From: Xiphias gladius
Lineage: Eukaryota; Chordata; Actinopteri; Istiophoriformes; Xiphiidae
DNA: 64,000 bases
NCBI RefSeq assembly: GCF_016859285.1
Contig: NC_053408.1
Span: 5,172,213-5,236,212 of the forward strand
Direction: 5' to 3'
In this document: piece after piece, positions 10,696 through 21,258 of the stretch
Numbering within the stretch: the first letter of the stretch is position 1
How the letters are laid out: each line of letters starts with the position of its first letter
Program-made: the position numbers and the translations under genes
The notes under the pieces: model-generated
What the model saw: only the letters and a program-made list of their open reading frames with translations
Databases searched by the model: none
Told to the model about the DNA's origin: nothing

Positions 10696-12763
10696 ATGGC
10701 AATGGGGCTCGTAGCCAACGCTGTGGCCGCTGTCGGCGGCCTCGTCACTGGTGTCATGAATTTTGTCACCGGTATGTTTCTCACACCGCCGCTCAAGGCC
10801 TCTCTCCAGCATTTGGAGGAAACTGAACTCAAAACTTTGAAGGGAGGTAAGTCAGAACTGCGTTTTTTTTTTTTTTTTAATCCACCAAAAGATTAACGTG
10901 CTAATAACATTGTTCATTGTTTTTACTTTTACTGATAGTCAAAAGTGTGTGCTGCCAATTGCTTTTGCTTAGTTGGCGTGAGTCCTGTGTTTAGTCTGTT
11001 GTGCCAGTCCTTGACCCTGTTGCCTCATTTGGTCCCTCAGAAATAAAAACCCTGAGAGCCAAGTCTTTGTGGGAGAAGTCTGGAGCTGTCATCATGGCAG
11101 TGCGGAGGCCTGGATGATTTCTGTGCAGAGAGGTAGTGTATGCGATGGCCCTCACAAGTCATCTTATGACCGCATGGGTTCGTGAAAAGGAATTTGTTTC
11201 CCCTTTTTAAATATGATTATTTCCCCTTTTAGTACCTAGAAAAAAATAATCCTCAATGTCTGTCATAGATTTTGTGTATTGAAGCTACCGTTGACTGGCC
11301 TCATCCTAAACTCCGTTCCAGTAAATGGAAACATTCCTCATGTCTGGTGCATCACATTATAAACAGATCCTCAAAATTCATCCTGGAATAGTTGTTATCT
11401 TTTTGGAACTCTGGCATTTCCACTTGATTTTTTGTTTTTTAGAGGGAGTTTTGAACAATGTTCTTATTTTTAGTTTTACTTTGTGCATCTCCCAAAGGGG
11501 GAACTGGCTTGGTCTCCCACGCACGCTGACAAATAAGAGGCACAGGTCAGATAGCTCACGGCAGACGACAGACAAAAGACATGCTGACACGCCAGTGCTA
11601 CCAGTAGCACATATTCCAAGAAGCCACAAAAAACAATACACACACTGTTGATCACGTACCGTGATAAAAGGCTAATCGTAGGTGATGTACCAATATCATG
11701 GGCAGTATAATGAAATGTAACCTGAACATTGTAAAAACAATACATACTGTATGATGCTAAGCATTAGAATTTTTAGTTAAAATACAACTAATATCACAAA
11801 ACAAATGGAAACTGATTTTTAAATTTACAATGGGAGGCCTGGTATTTACAAGTTGACGCGTGTGTTGTGTGACAAAATCCTATCAGTTTTTTGGTTGAAG
11901 TTGTATTTCCTGGTTGGCTGCAGGAGGCCGCAGAGCTGTCCTCTCTGAAACCCCAGCTGGACGAGCTCGGGGTCCCTCTGTACGCCGTGGTGAAGGAGGA
12001 CGCCGGCAACGAGGTCCAGAACTTCAGACCGTACTTTAAGGGCGAGGTCTTCTTGGATGAAAAGGTGGAATTTTTTTTTTTTTTTTTTTTCCCCCCTGTA
12101 ATGAATCGCTGTATTGTGTGGTCAGTCACCCCCTGGTACAGAGCTTTTCCTTGATAACAAGAGGGGGAACACTGATCTTCTTCAAACCAGATTCAACCAG
12201 TTTTTCAGCATCACTTCTTGTTAATATACTGAGGTCATTCAGGATCTGCGAGAAATCGGTTTAGGTCCGCATGACTGATTCAAGGATTCTGGTGTGTGTG
12301 TGTGTGTGCTTGCATTGCAGAGACGCTTTTATGGCCCCCGAGAGCGGAAGATGGGTCTCCTGGCGTTCCTTCGCGTTGGGGTGTGGATGAATGGCCTGAG
12401 GGCCTTTAAGAAGGGCTTCGCGGGGAACGTTTTGGGAGAGGGCTTTGTCCTTGGTGGGGTCTTTGTCATTGGACGAGGACAGCAGGTAAAACTCCTACGG
12501 TCGAGCTGTCATCAGTAAAATGCACGTTACATTACAAATCGTGTCAAAGAGGAACAAAACATGTACACTTGGAAGTGTGTGATATATTTTTGTTAGAGAG
12601 AAACCCCTCATTTTGTAAATTATATTTATTTTTTTAAATTCCTCTGCAGGGAATACTTCTGGAGCACAGAGAGATTGAATTTGGGGATAAAGTCAACATT
12701 GAAGATGTCATCCAAGCTGCCAGAAGAATACCACAGGAACTTCTGCCATTACAGAAGAAATAA
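10696..12763 (+). CDS. selenou1a: Selenoprotein U1 (PRXL2A/FAM213A orthologue), Sec-containing
   Basis: Exons: 10696-10846, 11041-11132, 11924-12064, 12321-12485 and 12650-12763. They total 663 nt, or 220 aa with the TGA at 11115 read as selenocysteine. ATG 10696 has A at -3 and G at +4; upstream GTG/CTG frames are not credible starts. The N-terminus (about residues 1-30) is hydrophobic. Then come TLRAKSLWEKSGAVIMAVRR and PG-U-FLC-RE, followed by AAELSSLKPQLDELGVPLYA, FRPYFKGEVFLDEK, MGLLAFLRVGVW, GEGFVLGGVFVIG and GILLEHREIEFGDKV. All match the thioredoxin-like fold of human PRXL2A in order. Human has C-F-L-C where this gene has U-F-L-C. The family is a peroxiredoxin-like redox protein thought to act in antioxidant defence. 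It sits 0.9 kb after the dydc2-like gene, the same pair as in human. The suffix 1a versus 1b is not settled. A standard gene finder would stop at 11117 or skip exon 2. Confidence 0.92.
11115..11117 (+). other. In-frame TGA read as selenocysteine
   Basis: The codons around it read CCT GGA TGA TTT CTG TGC AGA GAG, that is P-G-U-F-L-C-R-E, then a GTAGTG donor at 11133. The reading frame is open on both sides and continues correctly through the next three exons. TGA sits exactly where the PRXL2A family has its first redox Cys. With the SECIS element downstream, recoding is far more likely than termination. Confidence 0.9.
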
Positions 12764-13017
12764 TGCTTCGTATTACCCCTGGTGGAGGGGGAAAAAAAAA
12801 AAATCTCACATCCGTTTAAAAATGGGGGGAGAAAAAAAAAAAAATAGCCTCCTTGAGCAGAGTTTTGTGACACAGATTTAAAGTCCATAGTGTGTGAGTG
12901 AGTGAGAGAGAGAAAAGGATATGTATAAAAGTGCATATTAGACTGGTGGGTTTGTTGGTTTACTGGTCTTAGGGAAACCAGGATACATTTTGGGGTATGA
13001 CTGTGTTTTAAGAGGCT

Positions 13018-13085
13018 CAGAGTGTGTTAATGACGGTCTGTCTTTAAAATCTACAGAGGAAGCAGGCCTGATATCCAACACTCAG
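13018..13085 (+). ncRNA. SECIS element in the selenou1 3' UTR
   Basis: The core ATGA is at 13030-13033 and the partner TGAT at 13069-13072, so the non-Watson-Crick GA quartet can form. Between them GGTCTGT (from 13035) pairs with GCAGGCC (to 13068), allowing G-U pairs, and the stem continues with weaker pairs. The unpaired AAAA at 13046-13049 supplies the conserved adenines of the apical loop. It starts 267 nt after the stop codon and ends before the poly(A) signal. This is a textbook eukaryotic SECIS layout. Confidence 0.88.
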
Positions 13086-13156
13086 TTTCCTTTTATTACC
13101 CTGTGATACCTCTACCCTGTGTTATCTTGGGAACCAAGAGACTGTGGTCTGTGACT

Positions 13157-13162
13157 AATAAA
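13157..13162 (+). promoter_or_regulatory. Polyadenylation signal of selenou1
   Basis: AATAAA lies about 85 nt after the SECIS element and is the first good signal after the stop codon. Confidence 0.7.
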
Positions 13163-13199
13163 TCATGTGTTTGAGCTCTACAGTTTATTTTTTTTTATT

Positions 13200-14446
13200 C
13201 ATTTTTTGACTGCATGCAAGAAGCTGGTTAGATGTTTGACTTCCTGAGATAAAATGTAATCTGAATTCCTCCAGGTGGAACGTGGGGCCGTTTTCTGAGC
13301 CAAAATCACGATGTAACACCAGCCGGGTTTCCTGCTCGGGTTTTTCCTCACATTTAATAAGAGCACTTCCACACCACCCACACAAAACCGCTTTCTGGAT
13401 GCCACTCTGGGGCTTTTTGTTCAGCCTGAATAAACTACATCTCTTACTGGATACTTGTTGACACATTTGAAACAACTATGGAGACGGGCTGGTATTCTTC
13501 TGCCTTGATTTAAAATGCCCCCCCCCCCTAAAGAACAATCTTAAGCTGTTAGACCCTGAGTTTTTTTTTTTTTTTTTTTTGAAAAAACCAACCAGCTATT
13601 AGTGACTATTACTAACGGGCATTGTATTGAGGAGGTTTGAAAATAATGTTAATATTTATATAATATCTAATGGTCAAATCTAGTTTACTGTACAAGTTTA
13701 TTTCTGCATTAAGGACAGTGTGGAAAAAAACAGAACTGTAGAGAAATGCAGACCTACTTGGTAATATTTGTCCTTCAAATACTGTCTCAATTGAAATGTA
13801 CCACATTTTAATAGTAAGAGACCCAAGTTGGTTTAACTTTGGGAAAAAAAAAGAAAAATGAAACAACTTTTTCTTTCTCTCAAAAGTGTTAAAAGTGAGG
13901 CTACATACATTTTGATAGACGATATAACATCTGTTTAAAATGAAGATATTGAACTGATAAGCAGTATCACACACTCTTGCTCTATTCAACAAGCTCCGGG
14001 GATTTTGCAGCCACACCTTTACTTGGTCTGGTGTGACCGGCAGCGTATGGTGGCTAATGTCTAATAACAAACTCCTCTGTACTTGTGCTGCCGCTGCACT
14101 ACACTGAGCCCAGTCATTGCGCGGGAGTGTGACTAGCGTTGCCGTGAATCATTGTGGACGAAAGGCCCTCACCGAGATCTAACCGCTCCCCCAAAGCCGC
14201 TATCAATTTCAAAACAACGCGATTCGATAAACAGAACGATCGCAGAGCCGCAGGGGGGGAGGGTTTGCCTGGGTCGGTCTTAGGTCAGCAGGGACATTAT
14301 ATGTGGCGTTTAGCTTGTATCACAGCGCACGGTATCGTTGAAGTTTGACTCATTGAATATCCTGTGCCCTCTTGTCTATTTAACAGTACACATACTGTTT
14401 GTTTATGTAGCAGGTGAAGATTCACGCGTATTCGTTGCTCTTTCCA
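13200..14446. other. Intergenic region between selenou1 and its decayed copy
   Basis: It holds poly-C and poly-T runs near 13518-13580, an AT-rich middle part, and a more GC-rich segment from about 14080 that could be the old promoter of the copy downstream. No gene seen. Confidence 0.5.
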
Positions 14447-17022
14447 GTGCTTTCCTGTGCCCCGAAGGGGGAGCTGTTTTAACGTGTGGTGTGTGGCTCG
14501 GGCAGTTGTGGCCACGCTGACGGTTGCAGCGGCCGTCGCCAACACCGGCTCATTCCAAACGAGGCCAGCCCCGGCCTCCCCGGAAGAGCTGGGCACCGCC
14601 GACCTTCAGGCGGCAACGGGAGGTGAACAAAACGGATATAAAAATTGTACATACGCCGTAGCTCGCTGTCCACTCGGTAGCCGCTCTGGAGCTTTCAATC
14701 ATTCCATATGATCTTCATCATCAGATGGAGTTTGCCCTCGTCGTGGAATCAGATTTTGAAGTTCGTTGTTTCGAGCACTTTAAAGTGGGCATGATCGATG
14801 ATTTTATAATACATCAAATGACACCGAAAACGATTTAGTCAAAGTCCCTCGTTTCCAAAGAAAAAGCTCCGAAACCCCATGTGCACTACCTGCTCAGCAG
14901 GAAACAGCAGACCGACGCAGTCAGAGACCAGCTGGTGAACATGGTGGAGCATTCAGCAGCTGAGGAGCCCGGTGTCTCCCAGAGCTGGAAGGGAGGGATT
15001 ACTGGACCCGCACTCATCGCGGGGGGACAGACACATGACGCCACACGAATGATCATTTCGCTCTGTGACTGCTGGATGTGACGGGCAACCGTTTTGCCAC
15101 ATCACTTTCAAAAGGTGGTGATACGTCCACGTGCGGTGTTCACAGCTGGGTCCTGCTGCCCCCAGGTGGCCACAAAATTCGGTTAGTGCCGGCCTTAGAG
15201 GGACGTTTCGAGGACGTTCATGTGAGCTTTAAAGCTGAGTTCAGTCGTAAAGCGAGCAGACAGAGGAGAAATTTTAATGTCTACAGGTCGCTGTGACAGC
15301 TCGGCAAACTCCCTCTGCCGACAAAGAGCACAACATGTGATCCAAAGCTCCAGAACTGCGATTGAGTGGACCCGGTGGGGGGGGTTGTTTTCTCGGTTTA
15401 TACTACGGAAAGTTCACATTATCTAAAGTCGACAAGGGATAACGTTGAAGATCAAACGCACTATCTGTGCATATGTTGTAGCTCACTCTGAGTATCTGAT
15501 GACGACTGCTATTAACCTTGGTGGCTCAAGCTTTTTGGCTTGAAACCTGTCTTTTTTTCCTACCGGCTTCGCCGCCGCAGAGACGCCCCCGGTCGGTTCC
15601 CGTGACCTGCGTGACTCTGCAGATGGGCAGACAGTGAAAGGTCGAACACTGCGGGAGAGGGGTCCTGGCCGTGAGGCGCCCTGGATGAGCCTGTGAAGAG
15701 AGGTGAAGCATGTGTGAGTGTGGAAGATACTGTATAATACACATTACTACATTTAAAAGTTTTAGATATATTCAGTCTTGTCCTGTGCGGCTGCTACAAG
15801 GGAAGCAATGCACTTCTACGTGCAGGTGTAAGGTGCTTTGAAGTAGGGAAAGAAACCCATCGGAATAGATATTTTCGCAGCAGTAGAAGCGAAAACTTAA
15901 AAACAGGATACATCTGTCTCACATTTCTGTTCAACTCAAACTGCAGATGTCTTCCTGCCGGCACCTTTTTATCGGTCTGCGGCCTGCGCGTCGGCGCGTC
16001 CTCGAGTGGGGGCCAGTCGTGGGTGGATCGTCGCGTCGAGCCTGATTTTCAGCATTTTTCTTATCAGCAACATGGGGGGAGAAAAATCCTCTCTACTCGT
16101 CGCGTATGGCAGGACCATGGATGGGCAGCGTTCAGATGCACGGCAGTGCGACAGATCAGGGCCCGCCTCTGTCCCCGCAACATAATTGTACATGACCAGT
16201 GATTTCTTTCCTCCCCTTTTCCCTTTTAATCGTCTTGTGAAGCCTCAGATTTATCTCTGCGACCCCTCATGAGGCCCTGACCCCTCAGATTGGGAAACAG
16301 TATACTACCCTGACACTACCCATGGTGTCAGATAGGGGCTACTGATTGTCTCAAACGTGGTCTAACTTTTGCAGGGTACTTGATTCGGTAATAAAGTAGT
16401 GATTTGTTAAAAAATGCCAGCGGATCCGCTGGTGTGGGTTTCATCTCCCTGCAGGAGGCTGCAGAGCTGTCCTCTCTGAAACCCCAGCTGGACGAGCTCG
16501 GGGTCCCTCTGTACGCCGTGGTGAAGGAGGACGACGGCAACGAGGTCCAGGACTTCAGACCGCACCTCAAGGGCGAGGTCTCCTTGGATGACAAGGTACT
16601 TGTACACAGGGTTTCAGTACCAGCAGCTAGTTTCTGCGCCCAGGTCCTTGTCTCTTCTTTTCCCCTTTTCCCCCTTCCTTCCTTCTAAACGGAGAGGAAT
16701 GGGTCTGGGTCCGAGTCCTGTTCGTCTGGGTGTTTTTTCGACGAAACCTGGTCCACGCTCAGAAGAAGGACTACCAGGGCAACAGGAAGAGGGGAGGTTT
16801 CATTCTTGGCGGCCCGTATGTCTTTGGGAGTAGAAAAAAAGCACACTCGCTCGTCTGTGACTACTGATCAAAGTTTGTAGCCTCATAAAGAGGAAAAAAA
16901 ATGTGCCTCAGGGCCTCCTGCTGGAGCACAGGGAGAAGGAGCTCGGGGACGAAGCTGGTCTTTCGTCCATCCCGGAGGCTGCCGAGAACCTGAACAAAGG
17001 CCAGAATACCAATGAGATGTAG
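14447..17022 (+). pseudogene. Decayed tandem copy of selenou1 (prxl2a-like)
   Basis: All five exons of the neighbouring gene are recognisable in order. E1 14447-14622 follows acceptor TTTCCAG, contains VANTGSFQTRPAPASPEELG like human ANTDVFLSKPQKAALEYLED, and ends in the same phase as the live copy (G|GTGAAC), but has no in-frame ATG. E2 15623-15702 starts exactly 30 nt before the shared GGGAG and carries an 11-nt and a 1-nt deletion. E3 16455-16595 is intact and 133/141 identical to the live exon. E4 is about 16691-16836; it has no AG acceptor, lacks its 5' end, changes frame near 16725 (VRLGVF then GGFILGGPYVFG) and has no donor. E5 16912-17022 is intact (GLLLEHREKELGDE to TAG). Its promoter-side exon, poly(A) signal (17185-17190) and a damaged SECIS remain, so it arose as a DNA copy with introns, not by retroposition. 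I call it dead because of E1 and E4. Assembly error in E4 is the main alternative. Confidence 0.82.
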
Positions 17023-17104
17023 GTCACAGTTTAGGGGGCAACGGGTCTTGTGACTGAGATTTCGTGGGGCGAAGCGCCGTTGTTTGGTTAACGTGCTGCC
17101 AAAT

Positions 17105-17160
17105 GTTTCTCCATGACGGTTCCTGTCTATGCCGCCGGGGAGGCAGACCTGATGCTGAAA
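17105..17160 (+). ncRNA. Relic SECIS of the selenou1 pseudogene
   Basis: ATGA at 17113-17116 and TGAT at 17150-17153 keep the core. GGT pairs with ACC, and CTGTCT pairs with AGGCAG after a 2-nt bulge. The apical loop (ATGCCGCCGGGG) has lost the paired adenines present in the live copy. Position relative to the stop (about 90 nt) and to AATAAA at 17185 matches a 3' UTR element. Confidence 0.65.
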
Positions 17161-17427
17161 ACCAGCACAAAACCACAATGTTCAAATAAAAGATGCACAA
17201 TTAATGCGACAAACGCTCTACATAAAGCGGATTTATTGAATTTATCTGTCATTTAATAAGCGTAACTTCCATTTGTGTGAAACGCCACTGCACGTGTTGC
17301 ACTGAATTAAACAGTTATTGCTTTTTTTAACTTTTTTTTTTTTTTGACATGGACAGGAAAGACTCCTCCCGTGGTGCAACACACCGAAAGTTCCGACGCG
17401 TTGCCAGTCGAGCGGCATCCGACTTGC

Positions 17428-17486
17428 CCAATCAAATGCTCTCACTCGACGTCGATCCCAGCCAATGAACGTGGCCCGAGGGCGGG
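17428..17486 (+). promoter_or_regulatory. Probable pdzd7 promoter boxes
   Basis: CCAAT at 17428-17432 and 17462-17466 and a GC box GGGCGGG at 17480-17486. They lie just before a GC-rich stretch that ends in a good donor (GCG|GTGAGT at 17713), so a non-coding first exon of pdzd7 probably ends at 17712. Confidence 0.5.
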
Positions 17487-18095
17487 CCTTTGTCACCGAG
17501 GCGTCCCCGGCCAGGTGCGTTGAGTCTCCCTGGCACAGCGCGGACTCGGCCGGATCTCCGCAGCCGGGACGGACTTGATTGCCACGACGGGCACTTTTCG
17601 CCGACGACTTATTGTTGCCTTTTCCTCTCAGTGTGTGTTGTCCGGTGGTTTCTAATAGACGTTAAATGAGCCGGTTCCCGCGGTGCCCTCGGCTGGAAGC
17701 GTAAGATGCGCGGTGAGTAGTTTGTTTATCATGCGGACGGTTTGTTATTTCAGACAACGCGATGGACAAAGGGGTGATTTTGGAGGGACGGGGGGGGGGC
17801 AAGGTGACGCCACGAGGACACACTTATCACGGGTTAAGTTTAGTGACATGTAACCATGGTACCGACACCATGTGACGTCCTGACTCTTAAGCGGGTCAGG
17901 TCTCAGGTCTGAGCCTGAATAAACCTATTAAATCCTGTATCTCACCGGCGACAAATGCAGTGTATTTGAAGACCTTTCTGCTCTATGTCCTGGGATTGAT
18001 TGATTGATTGATTGATTGATTTGCAAAGCATTCAGGACATTTCAGATCCTGGACGCTCCACAGTACAGATTTTTACACCTCAGTGCATCGCTGTG

Positions 18096-18098
<3 letters not shown>

Positions 18099-18156
<58 letters not shown>
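18099..18156. repeat. (TG)n microsatellite
   Basis: About 29 TG units in the 5' region of pdzd7. Confidence 0.95.
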
Positions 18157-18157
<1 letters not shown>

Positions 18158-18585
18158 CATACACAACCTGTTGGTGCTGCTTTGAGGCTCAGAGCTGTGA
18201 GAGAGATGCACCATGGGCAGGAATGGACCGAAGTGCGTCTCCAGGAAGACAGAGAGTCCGCTATCATGTCTCAGAGCGACCTGCACGGGTGAGTCGGATT
18301 ATCCGGTCAGGCTACTAAAAATACCACATTTAAACAAATAATCCCTGCGACCAACCCCCCACCTGTGTTTTCAAACCCCAACTGCGATCCTCTGCCTCTG
18401 AGCGTGAACATAATATAGTTTCAGTCTGCAGGGAACACGGAGGACAAGTTGCCAGAGGACCCCCTTCCTTCTGCCGTATGCCACTGTAGACTCCTCCGCC
18501 CAGAGCTGAGCGCCCCCCCCCCGGTGGAGTGCGTGTCCGTGCGTGTGTGTTGGCGTCCGTGCCAAAGGGGACCCTGCCGGCCTCC

Positions 18586-19253
18586 ATGGCACAATCGTCG
18601 GACCCGCCCCGCAGGGCGAAGACCCCCGGGACCCAAGGCTCGCACGCGGCTACGCGCAACCTCCTACGGAAGAAGGAGCAGCGGCGGCGCGGAATCCGAT
18701 CCTCCTCCCCCATGGGCCGGGTCATCCTCATCAACTCTCCCGTGGACGGTGAGGAGCAGCCGGGCCTTACACCCCGCGTTTCACCGACTCGATCGGTGGC
18801 GATCTCGGGCTCTTTTTGTCGCACGAGAGCTTGAACGCGCAGCGAAACCGCACCCTCCGACGCGCAAGTGCCGGACCGCGGCGGCCGGTTTAAAAAATGA
18901 AAACGACCCCGAAAGATCCGAGACAAGAAACAGCGTCGGTGAGCGATCAAAGTACACATGCGCACTAGAAAGCCGCTCCACTGAAAGAGGTCAAACGTTC
19001 TCCAATCAAAAACAAACCAGATGTCATGTAAATGGTTTCGTTATTAACGCAGTAACTTGACCTCAGATCACTTTTAGTTTCCTTGAGAGACCTGACTCGT
19101 CATAGATGTCTATGGCGGGTTTCCACTTTTACTTAACTGCCTTATTTTTGATGGCTGTTCAGTTCTTGTGTCTTTTTTTTTAATAGAGGGCATAAACTGC
19201 AGCTAAAGACATAGATTAGATTATTTTCCACCCCCAAAATACACAGGGGTTTG

Positions 19254-19322
<69 letters not shown>

Positions 19323-21215
19323 TATAAACTCAGATGAGTAATCACTGCAGCTCTGATCTCAGGCTCCTCGACCACCCCCCAGCCACAAGACGGGCTTCCC
19401 TGAGGTGAAACCCTGGGCCAGGTACACATTTTGACCCCCACCTCTATTCTGTCGCCTGGGTTTTTTGCCCATTGTGCACTTACTTAGCTCTGCCGCAGGT
19501 GTTCCCGCAGATGCGTCATCTCGATTTCACCAGGGGAGGCCCCGACGCCCTGAAACTAGTTAATATCGCTGAGTATATTGGAAACGAAAAAAAACAAGGG
19601 AGTGAAAGAAAAACATTTGCACGATGATGTTTGCTTAGTAAGAAAATGTTTTGTATCATTGCAAACCCTCTAAAATAGATTAAAGAGCCCAAGTTGACTA
19701 ATAAGACGGAGGAGTGAGAATCGGGTTCGACTGACCGACGTTCCCGCAACAATTAAAGACTTTCCACCAAGATTAGTGGCCGTCGACGGCTCATGGACAC
19801 AGCATCCATGTGTTTTTGTTTTGTTTTTAAAGGCGGGGACGACAGCGAGGACCTCCATACGATCACGGTGGACAAGAGCGTGGACGGAAGGCTCGGCTTC
19901 AGCGTGCGCGGAGGCTCGGAGCACGGCCTCAGCATCTTCGTCAGTAAGGTGGAGGACAGCAGCACAGCGGGTAAAGTGATTCACTCCGACGGGGAACTGA
20001 GGAGACACGACCGCCGAGCAAAAGAAAAGAAAAGAAACTGAAGCTCTGTGCGTGTCTTTCCCGCTCCTCTGCTCGTTCCCCAGAGGACGCAGGCCTGCTC
20101 GTCGGCGACAAACTGGTGGAGGTGAACGGCGTCAGCCTGGAGAGCATCACCATGAGCAGCGCCGTGAAGGTCCTGACGGGAAACAACAGGCTGAGGATGG
20201 TGGTGAGACGCGTCGGCAAAGTCCCCGGCATCCGCTACTCCAAGGAGAAGACCACCTGGTGATAAGAGGACGACTCCTTTTCTTTTGATATCAGTATTAG
20301 ATCCTGTCAGAGTGTAGTAATCGGTTTAATCGGTTTCGGGTCCCGCTCCTTTTCCAGGGTGGACCTGATTCACAGGCGCATGGTGGTGGAGGAGAGCGGG
20401 CGGACGCCCTCGGAGGCCAGCTCCGGCGGCGCCCTCAGGAGGATCGTCCACCTCTACACCACCTCCGACGACTGCTGCCTGGGCTTCAACATCCGCGGGG
20501 GGAGGGAGTTCGGTCTGGGCATCTACGTCTCCAAGTAGGTGGCTCCGCCGGGGAGAGTGAGCGGCGCCTCCGGGAAGCTGGCACGGGGCCGCGAAGACGG
20601 GAAACGTGTGTGGGGGCAAAAACCTAGCGTTTAGGCGTCAGGGCAACCTCTTGGCTACACTTGGTGAAGCGTTTATATCCGCTCCAGGGCTGCAACCAAT
20701 GATTGCGTCTCATCGTCGATTAATCTCCGGATCGTTTTCTCTCGCTTTATCGATTCGTTGTGGAAAACGTAGGGGAACAGCGAAATATATGCGAGAATTA
20801 CAAGAGTTCCAAGTCCTAGATCCCGTCTTCCGGTGTCTCGTCTCGTCCGACCAACCGTCCAAAAGCCCCCAAAATATTCAGTTAATTATATTTGGCAAAG
20901 TGAAGCAACGGGTCCTCACATTTAGAAGCTGTGACCGGCAGATGTCTGGCAATTTTGTCGAAAAAAAAACCGAAACTTAGATTAATCGATTATCCTTTAA
21001 AAAAAGAACCCTTTTTTTGGTCAATCGACTAATCGGTTAATGTCACCAACCTTAAATTAACTCATTGTGCTCTGTACTCCTTCTGCGCATCGTTTGAATC
21101 ATTGGAATATATATATATTTATATTTTAACTTTGTAAAGCCATTTCAGACAAACTTCAAATCTTTGCAAACTTGTTTCACAGAGTCAATCTTCAGATCGT
21201 AATCTTAGATCACAG

Positions 21216-21258
<43 letters not shown>

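Noticed and set aside
11133..11139. Termination of selenou1 at the TGA in exon 2
   Set aside because: The frame continues in register through three further exons that match the family, and a SECIS is present; recoding explains all of it.
14881..15081. 66-codon frame between pseudogene exons 1 and 2
   Set aside because: Does not match any part of PRXL2A/SelU; the real exon 2 relic is at 15623-15702.
18016..18318. Open frame with a Cys-Val repeat
   Set aside because: Translation of the (TG)n microsatellite.
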